DNA of 64,000 nucleotides from Cyclobacteriaceae bacterium (GCA_019638275.1 JAHBUC010000002.1:1-64000), one strand, 5' to 3'. Positions 6,009 to 15,359 are shown, counted from the stretch's first letter. Numbers and translations are program-made. The notes: a model not told the origin generated them from the letters alone.

Positions 6009-8807
6009 CATTATCCTGATCATACCGGGGCCGCCTCTGCGACCGCCCATTGGATTAAGGTGTTTATTCAGGGCGTAGGTGAAGCTTACCATGTAGAAAC
6101 GACCCAAATTATTCATGGTTTGTTGCTGCACGAAGTTCTCACCCGCACTTTGCGTTACGTTGTTGCTTTGATCCAACAGGTTGTTCACTCCTACTTTAAT
6201 TTCACCGGCATTGTTCTTCAGTACAAAGCGAGAGATGGACATATTCCAGAATGGAATAGTTTCTCTGAAATCGGATGTAGTGCTTGTATAGATCAGGTAA
6301 TCGAAACTGGTGTTGTATGCATACTTTTTGAGAAAACTCAAATTAAGTTCACCACGATAGGTTTGGTTAAAATAATCTTGATCAGGTGTTTCGAAATCAT
6401 ATTTCAATTTTTGACTGCTCAGGTTCGCGCTTAAATCCAGAATTACAATTTCCTTGAATGTGAAGTTATAGCGCGCTGAGCCACCTAAGGTTCGCTGAAG
6501 GGTATTGTTCTCCTGCTCATTTAACACATTGATGTTCTCAGAAATCGATGCGGTTGGACCAATGTTAATCCGACTCTTCAGCTTGCTGATCGGGAATCCT
6601 GCGCTGATGTTTATGTTCAGGTTTGTTGCCCGATCAACGTTGACCGGTTTGGTAGTTCGCACAAAATCCTCGTCAACGGTTTGTGAGTTCGTAATGGCGT
6701 TGTGCATGTATGATGCGGTAACAAATGCAAACAGGTTCATGAATTTTACTGGATTGAAGGCAGTATAATTTGCAGTAATGCGGTGCGTATAAGCAGGCTT
6801 CAAATCCGGATTACCTACAGAAATGTTCAGCGGATCACTATTATTAATAATCGGCTGTAGTTGCTGAATACCAGGTTCCTGCATAGAGGTTTCATAATCC
6901 AGGCGCAGGTGCTTTACACTGGAGAAATCATAGTTAAAGCGTGCAACCGGTAACAGATTTTTAAAAGTCCGATCGATGGTAACATCATGCAACAACAATT
7001 CTCCTTTCAGGTTTGTGATCTGGTAACTTGTTCCGACCGTCAGACTGTATTTTTCCTTATTCATTCTGAAATTTATTCCCGGTCGGTTGTAGATGTAATT
7101 GCTTTTGAATTTGTTGCTAAGCCCCGTGTTGAATTCAGGTGTTCCTAAATTCCAGTCGAACACTTCGCGATCAACGTCATTCTGATTGGTGGAGAAGTTA
7201 TAGTTTGCTTCCAGGTATTTTCTTCCTCCAAGCGGTTCGGTATAGGAAACCGATATTCCATACGTCTGATTGATTGTCTCCTGGATATTGGTCTGATCGA
7301 TTTGCTCCTCAGTTCCTTGGGTGTTGTAGATGTTAGTGGATTGCTGATTGCCTTCACTCTCGGACGAATTCAATCCGGCCGAAAGTGTGGTGGTCATATT
7401 CCTTCCCTTTTTATTGAACCTGTGCCGCCACAATACATTTGCATTCAGGTTAATGCCCGTTTGTGCTGTGTAGATACTCCTTTCACTTTCGTTGCGCACC
7501 TCCGTGTTCCCGACATTCATCGTCTGACTCTCACTGAATGATCTAAACTCAGAATTGGTATATGATGCATTAGCGGTTGCCCGGATTACATTGGCTGAAT
7601 CAATTGTGTGATCCAACACAAGTGTGCCCCGATGGTTATCGCTGTTACTTAACTGACGACTATCCTGAATAAAGTTATAGTTTCCGCCATTGGGCAATGT
7701 ATTAATACGGAAAAGCGAGCTGCTTACATTACGATCCAGATGGTTATAAAAATAACTGGAGGTAATCTTCGTGTCCTTGCTCAGGTCTTTATTAAAGTTA
7801 ATTCCTCCGGCATAGTTGGTCATGATACCACTTTGGCGACCACCCATATTAATACTTGGGCCTCCTCCCGTGTTGCCTCCCGGGCCGCCAACCGTAATCC
7901 GTATCCCTCCACCGCCCGACATCATGGCTTGTGTCCCTCCGGAGAAATTCATGAAATCGCCAACAGAAAATCCTTGCTCATTAATATTGTTTCCCATACC
8001 CAGAAAAGAAAGCTGCTGCCCTTTGGAAAACCTGTTTACACTGGCATTTGCCTGAAAGCGATTATCTGTACCCGCACCGGCCATTAAATTTCCAAAGAAA
8101 CCGTTACGTTTATCTTCTTTTAGCTCCAGGTTGATTGTCTTTTCCCGCTGACCGTCATCAATCCCGGTAAACTGTGCCTGGTCAGACTTACGATCAAATA
8201 CCTGCACCTTATCAATGGCATCGGCCGGAAGGTTACGGGTAGCGAGTTTCGGATCTCTGCCAAAAAACTCACGTCCATCAACGGTAACGCGTTGCACTTG
8301 TTCGCCTTGAGCCCGAACGGTTCCATCTGTTTCTACTTCAATGCCTGGCATTGTCTTTAACAGGTCCTCAACGTTGGCATTTGCTTTTGTCTTAAAGGAT
8401 GCCGCATTAAACTCAATCGTGTCCTTCTTTACCACTACGGGTGCGCGTTCAGCCCGAATAGTGACTTCATCAAGAATTCTGCTTTCAGGTTCCATTTTCA
8501 ATAAACCCAAATCAATAACCGTTTCTTCCGGCTTTGGAGAAACTTTTACCGTTAGCGGAGCATAGCCTACGTACGTAACGCGAAAAAGATATTCGGCACG
8601 ATTGAGGTTTTTGATTTCGAAAAATCCCTGGTTGTTGCTCACACCAAAATTCACCAACGATGAATCTTTAGGACTCAGGATCAGCACGGTGGCCGAAGGA
8701 AGCGCTGTACCCGCAGAATCAGCAAGCTGACCTTTCAACGATATTTTTTGAGCATGAGCCGCCAGGGCCAACCCCAAAAAGGTTGATAAAAGTAAAATGA
8801 AACGCAT
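6003..8807 (-). CDS. Outer-membrane beta-barrel protein with carboxypeptidase-like domain (TonB-receptor-like)
   Basis: This 934-residue outer-membrane protein has a signal peptide (residues 1-19). It is followed by a carboxypeptidase-regulatory-like beta-sandwich (about 23-105), a plug-like domain (about 120-235) with the segment LLKTMPGIEVETDG and VTVDGREFFGRDPK, and a long C-terminal barrel. It fits the outer-membrane beta-barrel family that is commonly paired with GLPGLI proteins. Residues about 288-325 are a glycine-rich stretch with TVGGPGGNTGGGPS, and the C-terminus repeats glycine and arginine. The GLPGLI gene is 25 bp upstream, so both are one operon. The ligand is unknown. Confidence 0.9.
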   Translation of the reverse strand: MRFILLLSTFLGLALAAHAQKISLKGQLADSAGTALPSATVLILSPKDSSLVNFGVSNNQGFFEIKNLNRAEYLFRVTYVGYAPLTVKVSPKPEETVIDLGLLKMEPESRILDEVTIRAERAPVVVKKDTIEFNAASFKTKANANVEDLLKTMPGIEVETDGTVRAQGEQVQRVTVDGREFFGRDPKLATRNLPADAIDKVQVFDRKSDQAQFTGIDDGQREKTINLELKEDKRNGFFGNLMAGAGTDNRFQANASVNRFSKGQQLSFLGMGNNINEQGFSVGDFMNFSGGTQAMMSGGGGIRITVGGPGGNTGGGPSINMGGRQSGIMTNYAGGINFNKDLSKDTKITSSYFYNHLDRNVSSSLFRINTLPNGGNYNFIQDSRQLSNSDNHRGTLVLDHTIDSANVIRATANASYTNSEFRSFSESQTMNVGNTEVRNESERSIYTAQTGINLNANVLWRHRFNKKGRNMTTTLSAGLNSSESEGNQQSTNIYNTQGTEEQIDQTNIQETINQTYGISVSYTEPLGGRKYLEANYNFSTNQNDVDREVFDWNLGTPEFNTGLSNKFKSNYIYNRPGINFRMNKEKYSLTVGTSYQITNLKGELLLHDVTIDRTFKNLLPVARFNYDFSSVKHLRLDYETSMQEPGIQQLQPIINNSDPLNISVGNPDLKPAYTHRITANYTAFNPVKFMNLFAFVTASYMHNAITNSQTVDEDFVRTTKPVNVDRATNLNINISAGFPISKLKSRINIGPTASISENINVLNEQENNTLQRTLGGSARYNFTFKEIVILDLSANLSSQKLKYDFETPDQDYFNQTYRGELNLSFLKKYAYNTSFDYLIYTSTTSDFRETIPFWNMSISRFVLKNNAGEIKVGVNNLLDQSNNVTQSAGENFVQQQTMNNLGRFYMVSFTYALNKHLNPMGGRRGGPGMIRIMR

Positions 8808-8832
8808 GTGTTAATTTATTTTAGCTCTGAAA

Positions 8833-9600
8833 TCAGTTGCGGATAATTACATTGCCTCCGCTTTGACGCATTTTCTCCATCTGCTCCTCAACTATTTTTC
8901 TGTACTCTTCCTGTGTAACTTTTGTTCCGGACGAAGGTGCCTTCAATTCATTTTTCTTTAAGGGCTTATCTTCAATTTTCACAGCAAGCGTAACACGTTC
9001 GCCTCCGTTAACATCAACAGCTAATACTGTTCCGGGCAATGTGTTGAAGCGATCAGGCCCAAGAAATGGCCTGATCTTATCCGTATACCATGCGGTGATC
9101 TCCACCGTGCGGGTTTGCTGTTGTTGGTTCATCATGATTTGAACTTCTTCTGTGAAATAAGCCTGCTTGCATTCGTACCCGAGAATGGTTTTGGTCTCCG
9201 TACCGAACTTCCAGGGTAACATTTTCAACGAGTCTTCAATCAGGTATTTCTTTCCCATAAATTCCTGCGACACGGTTCTCATCTGCGACTCTGTATTAAT
9301 ATACGTTTCACTTTGTGGCGCTCCGAAACGCATGCGCATACCTCCACCTCCGGTCCATTCCTCTTCTTCATCTTCAATCACGGGTTTGTAAAGTGTTTCG
9401 GTTGCATTAAAAAATAATTGATTCTTTACGGTGCGGAATTCCGGAATCATGGCTTTCATTCCCTCACGCTCAGTCGGGATGTTCCGGTGCATGTTGATTT
9501 TTGTTTCATAGTGTATAACGCCTTCGGCCACCTGGCCAAAAACCATTTGGGCTGCTACCAGGCATACCAGCACCCCGATTACAATCAATATTCGCTTCAT
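8833..9600 (-). CDS. GLPGLI family protein
   Basis: This 255-residue secreted protein starts with a signal peptide (MKRILIVIGVLVCLVAAQMVFGQ) and has the GLPGLI layout: early VAEGVIHYETKINM, FFNATETLYKP, KYLIEDSLKMLPWKF, ILGYECKQAYF and ITAWYTDKIRPFLGPDRFNTLPGTVLAVDV. The last of these contains the motif region after which the family is named, here with a variant FNTLPGTVL. Function is unknown, but these proteins often precede outer-membrane barrel proteins, as here. An ATG six codons upstream is possible. The start chosen gives a standard signal peptide. Confidence 0.9.
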   Translation of the reverse strand: MKRILIVIGVLVCLVAAQMVFGQVAEGVIHYETKINMHRNIPTEREGMKAMIPEFRTVKNQLFFNATETLYKPVIEDEEEEWTGGGGMRMRFGAPQSETYINTESQMRTVSQEFMGKKYLIEDSLKMLPWKFGTETKTILGYECKQAYFTEEVQIMMNQQQQTRTVEITAWYTDKIRPFLGPDRFNTLPGTVLAVDVNGGERVTLAVKIEDKPLKKNELKAPSSGTKVTQEEYRKIVEEQMEKMRQSGGNVIIRN

Positions 9601-9734
9601 GGTTATAGAGTTTTGCATTTTGATAAAAACATTTCACTGTAAAAGTACGCTTTGAGATGGCACCCGGTGGTTAATAGTTCTGAAAGCAATGTTAATTAAT
9701 GTTAATGTCCGATCCTTTAGCCGCAGTTTGCCGT

Positions 9735-9742
9735 TACCTTTG
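9735..9742 (+). promoter_or_regulatory. Candidate -7 element before the histidine kinase
   Basis: TACCTTTG matches the -7 consensus TAnnTTTG. No good TTG stands 17-23 bp upstream. If it is real, transcription starts at about 9746-9749, on top of the GTG start codon, giving an almost leaderless message. Confidence 0.35.
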
Positions 9743-9746
9743 CATA

Positions 9747-11216
9747 GTGAAAAGTCAGAAAAACATCGGCACTATTATTTTAATGATCAGCAGCATTGTA
9801 CTCCTGCTGATTCTTCAGTTGCTATGGTTGCGCAGTTCCTACAATGAAGAGTTGGAATCGTTCAAAAAAGAGACAAACACGCTCTTTCGAACCACCATAA
9901 TCGGAATGCATGACTCATTGATTATGCGGGGAATTGAGCCAGTATTCGATAGTGTACAGATAAAACGATCGGCTGACAAATCACAAGTAAGAATCTGGAG
10001 CACAAAAATAGCTTCTGACTCTGTGCTCTCCCGGATTCCACCTGAGAAGGTTTCGAGTATTCAGGTGCGTGACTCCACGATTCAGATTTTCATTGCTTCC
10101 GATAGGCCAGGTGACAGCATCAAGCAGGTGCTTCGACCAATTGTTTCCGGAGTTAGAAGAATGAGGGAAACAAGAAATTTTGTTTTTCGTTTTGATCGGG
10201 ATTCACTGCGCATTAATGATATACAGCGAAACTATAGTGATACACTAAAAGCAGTTGGCATCACACTTTCTCCCTTGGTTGGAAAAGTTGATATGCTGGA
10301 TGCAGGCTTTGAAAAACCCGCATCTGCAAACGTCAACGCTTTCTTAACAGAGCCTTTCTTTTTACCACACTCACCAGCCTATCAGGCAAGGTTTGAAAAT
10401 ATCCAACCCATGCTACTGGCTAAAATCAGTCCGCAGATTGCTTTCTCCGTTATTCTAACTGCATTGACAGTAACCGCCTTTATATTGATGTACCGCAGCA
10501 TTGTATCACAACAAAAACTGATGCAACTCAAAAACGATCTGATCAGCAACATTACGCATGAACTTAAAACACCAGTTGCCACTGTAAGCGTTGCACTGGA
10601 AGCGCTTCAGAACTTTAAAGCGCTCGACAATCCCGCCTTAACACAGGAATACCTGACCATTGCTCAGAATGAACTGGGTCGGCTTTCGCTGATTACAGAT
10701 AAAATTTTAAAGACCTCCGTTTTTGAACAACATGGCCTGGAATTAAAACGCGAGCAAGTTGATCTCGAAAAAATTATTCAGGATGTTTTGGCCTCCCTCA
10801 AACTGGTTTTCGAGAAGCATCAGGCAAACATAACACTTGTCAGGCAAGGCGATATCTTCACCTTAATTGGGAATATAGAACACCTGACGCATGTAGTGTA
10901 TAACCTACTCGACAATGCTATCAAGTACAGCAAACCCGGTTGTGCCATTTCAGTTTCCTTAATTCGTCATACAGATACCCTTCAACTGATTGTTGAAGAC
11001 AACGGCATCGGTATACCGGAGGAATTTCAGCAAAAAGTTTTTGAAAAATTTTTTAGAGTGCCTACAGGTGATGTACACGATGCAAAAGGTTACGGGCTTG
11101 GGCTAAACTATGTTGCCGGTGTGGTTAAAGCTCACGGTGGAACCATTGATCTGAAAAGTGAAGCTGGAAAAGGAAGCACCTTTACCATAACTTTACCGAT
11201 AGCAACATCGGTATGA
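9747..11216 (+). CDS. Sensor histidine kinase
   Basis: This 489-residue membrane histidine kinase has a first transmembrane helix at about residues 8-28, a roughly 210-residue periplasmic sensor region with no recognised fold, and a second helix (ILTALTVTAFILMYRSI). The H-box is NITHELKTPVATVSV, whose histidine is autophosphorylated. The ATPase domain shows the N-box VVYNLLDNAIKYS, G1 VEDNGIGIPEEF, F-box VFEKFFRV and G2 GYGLGLNYV. A GTG start is chosen because it directly precedes the membrane helix; ATG at 9699 would place the promoter-like TACCTTTG inside the gene. It overlaps its response regulator by 4 bp. Confidence 0.93.
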   Translation: MKSQKNIGTIILMISSIVLLLILQLLWLRSSYNEELESFKKETNTLFRTTIIGMHDSLIMRGIEPVFDSVQIKRSADKSQVRIWSTKIASDSVLSRIPPEKVSSIQVRDSTIQIFIASDRPGDSIKQVLRPIVSGVRRMRETRNFVFRFDRDSLRINDIQRNYSDTLKAVGITLSPLVGKVDMLDAGFEKPASANVNAFLTEPFFLPHSPAYQARFENIQPMLLAKISPQIAFSVILTALTVTAFILMYRSIVSQQKLMQLKNDLISNITHELKTPVATVSVALEALQNFKALDNPALTQEYLTIAQNELGRLSLITDKILKTSVFEQHGLELKREQVDLEKIIQDVLASLKLVFEKHQANITLVRQGDIFTLIGNIEHLTHVVYNLLDNAIKYSKPGCAISVSLIRHTDTLQLIVEDNGIGIPEEFQQKVFEKFFRVPTGDVHDAKGYGLGLNYVAGVVKAHGGTIDLKSEAGKGSTFTITLPIATSV

Positions 11217-11899
11217 GCAAAACCAATATTCTTTACGTAGAAGATGAACCCTTTTTGGGCAGAATTGTAAAGGAAAGCCTGGAGAGTCGTGATTTTGTAG
11301 TGCACATGGCAACCGATGGTAAGCAGGCACTGGCGACCTTCCGTGAAGTGCAACCTGAAATTTGTGTACTCGATATTATGCTTCCGATAAAGGATGGCTA
11401 CACGTTGGCCTCGGAAATCCGGCAGCTTAAGCCCTCAGTGCCGATCATTTTCGTAACGGCCAAAACACAAACCGAAGATGTGTTGAAAGGTTTTGAATCG
11501 GGCGGGAATGATTATTTACGTAAACCCTTCAGCATGGAAGAGCTGATTGTTCGCATCACCAACCTGCTGAACATGACGCAGCAAAAAAACACTCATGCGC
11601 GAGAATCGCTGACTATCGGTGAATACGAGTTTTCAGTTTCGCGCTATGAATTGAAATACAAGGACCGTGTAAAAAAACTATCGCACCGCGAAGCCAGTTT
11701 GTTAAAGCAGTTGTGCGAAAACAAAAACACAACTATTAGCCGTAAAGATATTTTGCTGGAGTTATGGGGCGATGACTCGTTTTTCAACTCCCGCAACCTG
11801 GATGTGTACATTACCAAATTGCGCGATTATTTAAAAGATGACCCTTCGGTACAGATCATCACCATTAAGGGGATTGGGTATCACTTTACGGTGGGTTAA
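11213..11899 (+). CDS. Response regulator transcription factor, OmpR type
   Basis: This 228-residue DNA-binding response regulator has a receiver domain (about 4-118). The phospho-acceptor aspartate is in VCVLDIMLPIKDGY, the threonine in IIFVTAKT and the lysine in DYLRKPFS. A winged-helix effector domain of the OmpR/PhoB type follows (about 130-226), with SRKDILLELWGDDSFFNSRN and a C-terminal ITIKGIGYHF. It overlaps the kinase gene as ATGA, so the two form one signalling pair. Target genes cannot be read from the window. Its 3' end overlaps the convergent lipoprotein gene by 4 bp. Confidence 0.95.
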   Translation: MSKTNILYVEDEPFLGRIVKESLESRDFVVHMATDGKQALATFREVQPEICVLDIMLPIKDGYTLASEIRQLKPSVPIIFVTAKTQTEDVLKGFESGGNDYLRKPFSMEELIVRITNLLNMTQQKNTHARESLTIGEYEFSVSRYELKYKDRVKKLSHREASLLKQLCENKNTTISRKDILLELWGDDSFFNSRNLDVYITKLRDYLKDDPSVQIITIKGIGYHFTVG

Positions 11900-12336
11900 T
11901 CTTTAAATTCTAAAGACTTGGCTGCTCTCATTAACAACTTTTGATTGCTCGAATTTAAATTAATCCCACTTATTTGAAACTTATTGATTTTAGTTGTTTC
12001 AAGACTATCAAAATATATTCCCGTTGTTCCAGGGTCTAAATTTTTCGGTTTTACACTCTTCGCTCTCTTGTTATCAATTATCACAACGTCAATATCATGT
12101 GTGTTCGGGTCAACATTTAATCGATCAGAATACCAACCTAAATCAAAAGTTATTATTTGATTGTCATCTGTTTCTATCTGCCCAACAAATGAATCATACC
12201 CCTGTTGTATTGTGGTGGTCCAAGTCTTAGGCATTTCCATGGTGAACTTTCCAAAATCCACAACGGCTGGATCAACATTTCCTGTTTCACATGAAATTAA
12301 CCCAACAAGAAGAATGATAAATAATAGCCTTTTCAT
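11896..12336 (-). CDS. Hypothetical lipoprotein
   Basis: I do not recognise this 146-residue protein. It has a lipoprotein signal peptide, MKRLLFIILLVGLISC, with the cysteine of the lipobox at residue 16. The mature part has a PsbP-like flavour: VDFGKFTMEMPKTWTTTIQQGYDSFVGQIETDD, read in two pieces, suggests a small envelope-bound beta-sheet domain. It follows a beta-barrel gene and a DUF4136 lipoprotein on the same strand. An in-frame ATG 15 codons upstream lies within the neighbouring gene and would spoil the signal peptide, so I chose the later start. Confidence 0.7.
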   Translation of the reverse strand: MKRLLFIILLVGLISCETGNVDPAVVDFGKFTMEMPKTWTTTIQQGYDSFVGQIETDDNQIITFDLGWYSDRLNVDPNTHDIDVVIIDNKRAKSVKPKNLDPGTTGIYFDSLETTKINKFQISGINLNSSNQKLLMRAAKSLEFKD

Positions 12337-12346
12337 GCCTGGAGTG

Positions 12347-12949
12347 CTAATTATTAAACAACACAATCCCAATCTGCACATTCAATCCGCTGAAATTATC
12401 AATGCCATAGCTTTCACTTTTGTTGGTGGCATATTCATAACCAATAGCGGCTTTTAGCCCAAGTGCACCATAGGTCTGAAACCGATACATGGCGCCAAGT
12501 TCTGGTCGCACTACGGCACCGGTTTTATTTTCAGTTTCGGAGTAGGCGTTATAAAACAAGGTGTACTCTGTAAAAATCACACCTGCATGTAAGGCTGCAT
12601 ACGGAACAAACAAGCCTGACTTTTTAAAATAGTACTGTCCGTTTGCGGTTAGCGTGTAGTTGTACATATAATTGAATATGTCTGTAGTAATGGCTCCGCC
12701 CGGGTATTCATAGGTTTGGCGTGGAACATAATCATCCAACACATTAAACCCACCTTCAATACCGGCACCAAATTGTTCATTGATAAACTTGGTGAAGCCA
12801 AGACGCACACCCCGCGAACTGGTTTTACTCACATAATCGGTGTACGTGGGTTTTACAATCGTCCAGTTAATATGAAAGCCCGATTCGGCAATTTGTGCCT
12901 GAGCCGTTGTCAGCATTAAAACAAAAAAAACTATGGCTATTACTCTCAT
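12347..12949 (-). CDS. Small outer-membrane beta-barrel protein
   Basis: This 200-residue protein has a signal peptide (MRVIAIVFFVLMLTTAQAQ) and then alternating polar and aromatic beta-strands. These include FHINWTIVKPTYTDY, GVRLGFTKFINEQFGAGIEGGF and LGLKAAIGYEYA, and it ends in IVLFNN. This is the pattern of an eight-stranded OmpA/OmpW-sized barrel. No specific family is assigned. The start lies one base after the stop of the DUF4136 gene, so the two are translationally linked. It may be a structural or adhesion-related envelope protein. Confidence 0.75.
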   Translation of the reverse strand: MRVIAIVFFVLMLTTAQAQIAESGFHINWTIVKPTYTDYVSKTSSRGVRLGFTKFINEQFGAGIEGGFNVLDDYVPRQTYEYPGGAITTDIFNYMYNYTLTANGQYYFKKSGLFVPYAALHAGVIFTEYTLFYNAYSETENKTGAVVRPELGAMYRFQTYGALGLKAAIGYEYATNKSESYGIDNFSGLNVQIGIVLFNN

Positions 12950-12950
12950 A

Positions 12951-13589
12951 TTAATCCTTTGAAATGTAGGGTGATTGAACAAAAGCCTGATCAATGGCTT
13001 CCAATGTTTTTGTTTTCAAATCGAACGTAGTGTACAAGTCACCAATAAAAGCTTTCCAGATAACCTTGTAATTGCCTGGTGTTGCATTTTTTACATTGAC
13101 AATTTCAATTACCATGCTGGCATATTGTGCATAATAGGTGTTCACTACCGGAAAGTAATATCCGTAATACCCGTAGTATCCACCGTAGGAAGGCAGGTAA
13201 TTCACGGTTTGAAAAAAACTGAAGTCATCCAGAATGACAATATTCACCGCAAAGTCTGGCTCATCTTCTTCTGTCACCTGATCAAAACCTCGCGCTGAAA
13301 GATTTTCTTTCGTTAATGCAATTATTGGTTTCACATAACCACCCGGAATACCCGTAAAGTTGCCATCCGTTAAATATGCTTCATTCGGGTTAATTCCGCG
13401 TTTTACATACCCGATGGTATCCTCACGAATAATAAATGTGTTATATGTGCTGAAAATATCAGCAGTAATAGAGGGTTGATCGTATTGGGTTTGCACAACC
13501 ATATCACGCGCCAACTCGCCCGATTGAGGCTGCAACTCACAGGCGCCCAGTAGCAACGCAAACGGAACACTATACAGGAATTTTTTCAT
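12951..13589 (-). CDS. DUF4136 domain lipoprotein
   Basis: This 212-residue lipoprotein begins MKKFLYSVPFALLLGAC, with a clear lipobox. The mature part has the DUF4136 features: an early FSTYNTFIIRED strand, a middle segment ending EDEPDFAVNIVI, a tyrosine/glycine-rich loop SYGGYYGYYGYYFP, and a C-terminal KAFIGDLYTT plus helix ending near AIDQAFVQSPYI. DUF4136 proteins are envelope lipoproteins of unknown role. The gene is first of a three-gene minus-strand group of secreted proteins. The start is the ATG at the signal peptide, not the in-frame ATG 19 codons upstream. Confidence 0.85.
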   Translation of the reverse strand: MKKFLYSVPFALLLGACELQPQSGELARDMVVQTQYDQPSITADIFSTYNTFIIREDTIGYVKRGINPNEAYLTDGNFTGIPGGYVKPIIALTKENLSARGFDQVTEEDEPDFAVNIVILDDFSFFQTVNYLPSYGGYYGYYGYYFPVVNTYYAQYASMVIEIVNVKNATPGNYKVIWKAFIGDLYTTFDLKTKTLEAIDQAFVQSPYISKD

Positions 13590-13734
13590 AGTTATAAAAA
13601 AACGTAAAAAGACAGTTCTATCGTGCATTAGACACTGTAAAAACAAAGAAAGTTTAAATTCAGTTTATTAAAGTGCTAAATCAACTACTGAAACTTTCAC
13701 GCAAAGACGTGAAGAGCGCAAAGTAAAGCTAGTG

Positions 13735-14838
13735 TTAATTGAGAAACCCATGTTTTTCCAATGCGGTAAATACCTGCTCATACCTGCTTTCGCGCTCATA
13801 GTACCGATTCGCCAAAACCACATATAAAATCCCTTTTGCCGGAACGGAAACATAGTGGCAATAAAATCCGCCTTGCGTGCCGGTGTGTGCCACAATCTTA
13901 TCTCCGGCTTTGGTGGCCTCAATAAACCACGACAAACCAATAAACGGTTCGTAGTCGGCTTTCCAGTTCTTTGGTTTAACAACCTGATGCGATTCAGCTA
14001 TGGTTTCATGCGAAGTAAACACCGCATGGCGCATGGTGCGTTCGTACAAAATCAGTTCATCGACTGAGCTCCATACCCCGCCATTTCCGGCTGCTGCAAA
14101 CGTTGGTTCTTCGCCAAAGTCCTTCTCATGCCATTGATCGCTCACCTTTACATAACCATGTGAAACACCGGTTTCCGGATGCGGCCCATCCGTTATGGTA
14201 CTCTTCACCATTCCTGCAGGCATAAAAATCCTTTCTTCAATAAATTTTTGCCATTTCGTTTCGCTTACCTGCTCAATAATCAAGGCAAGAGCATTAAAAG
14301 CAGGGTTGGAGTATTCGTATTGTTCTCCGGGATTAAATACGAGCGAATCTGCCAGCATAATGGGCGCCCAGTTTTCAGCATCTTTTGCGGTGAGATAAAA
14401 AACGGAGTCCTCCCTGGTTTTACGAATATCGGGTAAACCAGATGTGTGCGTTAACAGGTGTCGGATAGTTACTGATTCAGCTATGCTCTTGTTCTTAAAC
14501 CCGAGAAAGTATTTGCTGATCGGATCATCCAACGAAAGTTTACCTTCATTGCGCAACATTAAAATGCCATACGCCACAAAGGGTTTGGAAATGGAGCCGA
14601 GGTTAAATAATGTTTTAGGAGAGATTGGTTCTTTGGTGACCAGGTCTGCAAGTCCGTATGATTTCAAAAAAAGTGTTGAATCTCCTTTTAGAATCAACAC
14701 ACATGCTCCGGGTTCTTCTGCATTGAATTCCTTTGAGAAAATATTCTCAATCTCATCAGAAAACGTTAAAGCTTTTTCTTTTGGTGAACAATGTACCAGT
14801 AAAAAGATAATTAAAATGGGAAGTAAAATTTGTTTCAT
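13735..14838 (-). CDS. Serine hydrolase, beta-lactamase/class C-like lipoprotein
   Basis: This 367-residue protein belongs to the class C beta-lactamase/D-Ala-D-Ala peptidase-like (serine hydrolase) family. It carries a lipoprotein signal (MKQILLPILIIFLLVHC). The catalytic SxxK is SISK in NLGSISKPF, the YxN motif is YSN in YEYSNPAF, and the third motif is HTG in VAHTGTQGG. Lack of a specific beta-lactamase signature suggests an esterase or peptidase acting at the cell surface rather than antibiotic resistance. The longer in-frame start upstream overlaps the CDGSH gene and is unlikely. Confidence 0.9.
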   Translation of the reverse strand: MKQILLPILIIFLLVHCSPKEKALTFSDEIENIFSKEFNAEEPGACVLILKGDSTLFLKSYGLADLVTKEPISPKTLFNLGSISKPFVAYGILMLRNEGKLSLDDPISKYFLGFKNKSIAESVTIRHLLTHTSGLPDIRKTREDSVFYLTAKDAENWAPIMLADSLVFNPGEQYEYSNPAFNALALIIEQVSETKWQKFIEERIFMPAGMVKSTITDGPHPETGVSHGYVKVSDQWHEKDFGEEPTFAAAGNGGVWSSVDELILYERTMRHAVFTSHETIAESHQVVKPKNWKADYEPFIGLSWFIEATKAGDKIVAHTGTQGGFYCHYVSVPAKGILYVVLANRYYERESRYEQVFTALEKHGFLN

Positions 14839-14887
14839 ACTTCCCGAAGTTAGGAAAGATTTTACGATCTCCTGAAAAGCGAGGTAG

Positions 14888-15316
14888 TTAACCCTGAAAA
14901 TTGATTTTTCTATGCGTGCCATCGCAGTACGGCTTGTTCGATGATCCACCACATCGGCAAAAGGCAGTTGCTTTGTTCTTTTGGGTAAGCGTTCCGCTCG
15001 CATCTTTCACCGTCACATTTCCATACACCATAAGCGGACCGTTCGGAACTGTCTCTACTATAGTTTCAGCCTCTACTTGAACTTGTCCGCCATCTGCTTC
15101 TTCATTCATGAAGTAACTAAGCGCACCGCTTGGACATTTCTTAATCTGTGATACAATTTTTCCTGTCTCGGCTCCTTGCGGATTCACCCAAGGTCGCTTT
15201 TGTGGATCGAACACGTCACCCAATCCGCGAAAACAAATAGCAGAGTGAATACACATCTCGGGCTTCCAGACAATGGTTACTTCTCCGTTGGTGTATTTTT
15301 TTGTGATGTCTTTCAT
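14888..15316 (-). CDS. YjdI-type ferredoxin plus CDGSH iron-sulfur protein
   Basis: This 142-residue protein joins two iron-sulfur domains. Residues about 8-72 look like the YjdI (Fer4_19) mono-cluster domain with CIHSAICFRGL and IKKCPSGALSYF. Residues about 95-140 form a CDGSH domain with CRCGGSSNKPYCDGTH, the [2Fe-2S] ligand set of three cysteines and one histidine. It is probably a cytoplasmic electron carrier or redox sensor. It is the last gene of the pirin-nitroreductase-OsmC run, 43 bp after osmC, so it could supply electrons to the nitroreductase or respond to oxidative damage; that is inference. Confidence 0.9.
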   Translation of the reverse strand: MKDITKKYTNGEVTIVWKPEMCIHSAICFRGLGDVFDPQKRPWVNPQGAETGKIVSQIKKCPSGALSYFMNEEADGGQVQVEAETIVETVPNGPLMVYGNVTVKDASGTLTQKNKATAFCRCGGSSNKPYCDGTHRKINFQG

Positions 15317-15359
15317 GGCGTTAGGTGTTGGGGCTTAGGCATTGGGACTTGGGTGTTGT

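Noticed and set aside
13668..13982. A minus-strand open frame of 104 codons overlapping the serine hydrolase
   Set aside because: It is in another frame of the same strand, inside a gene with intact catalytic motifs.
14836..15003. Long N-terminal extension of the serine hydrolase
   Set aside because: It would overlap the CDGSH gene in another frame and remove the lipoprotein signal from the N-terminus.
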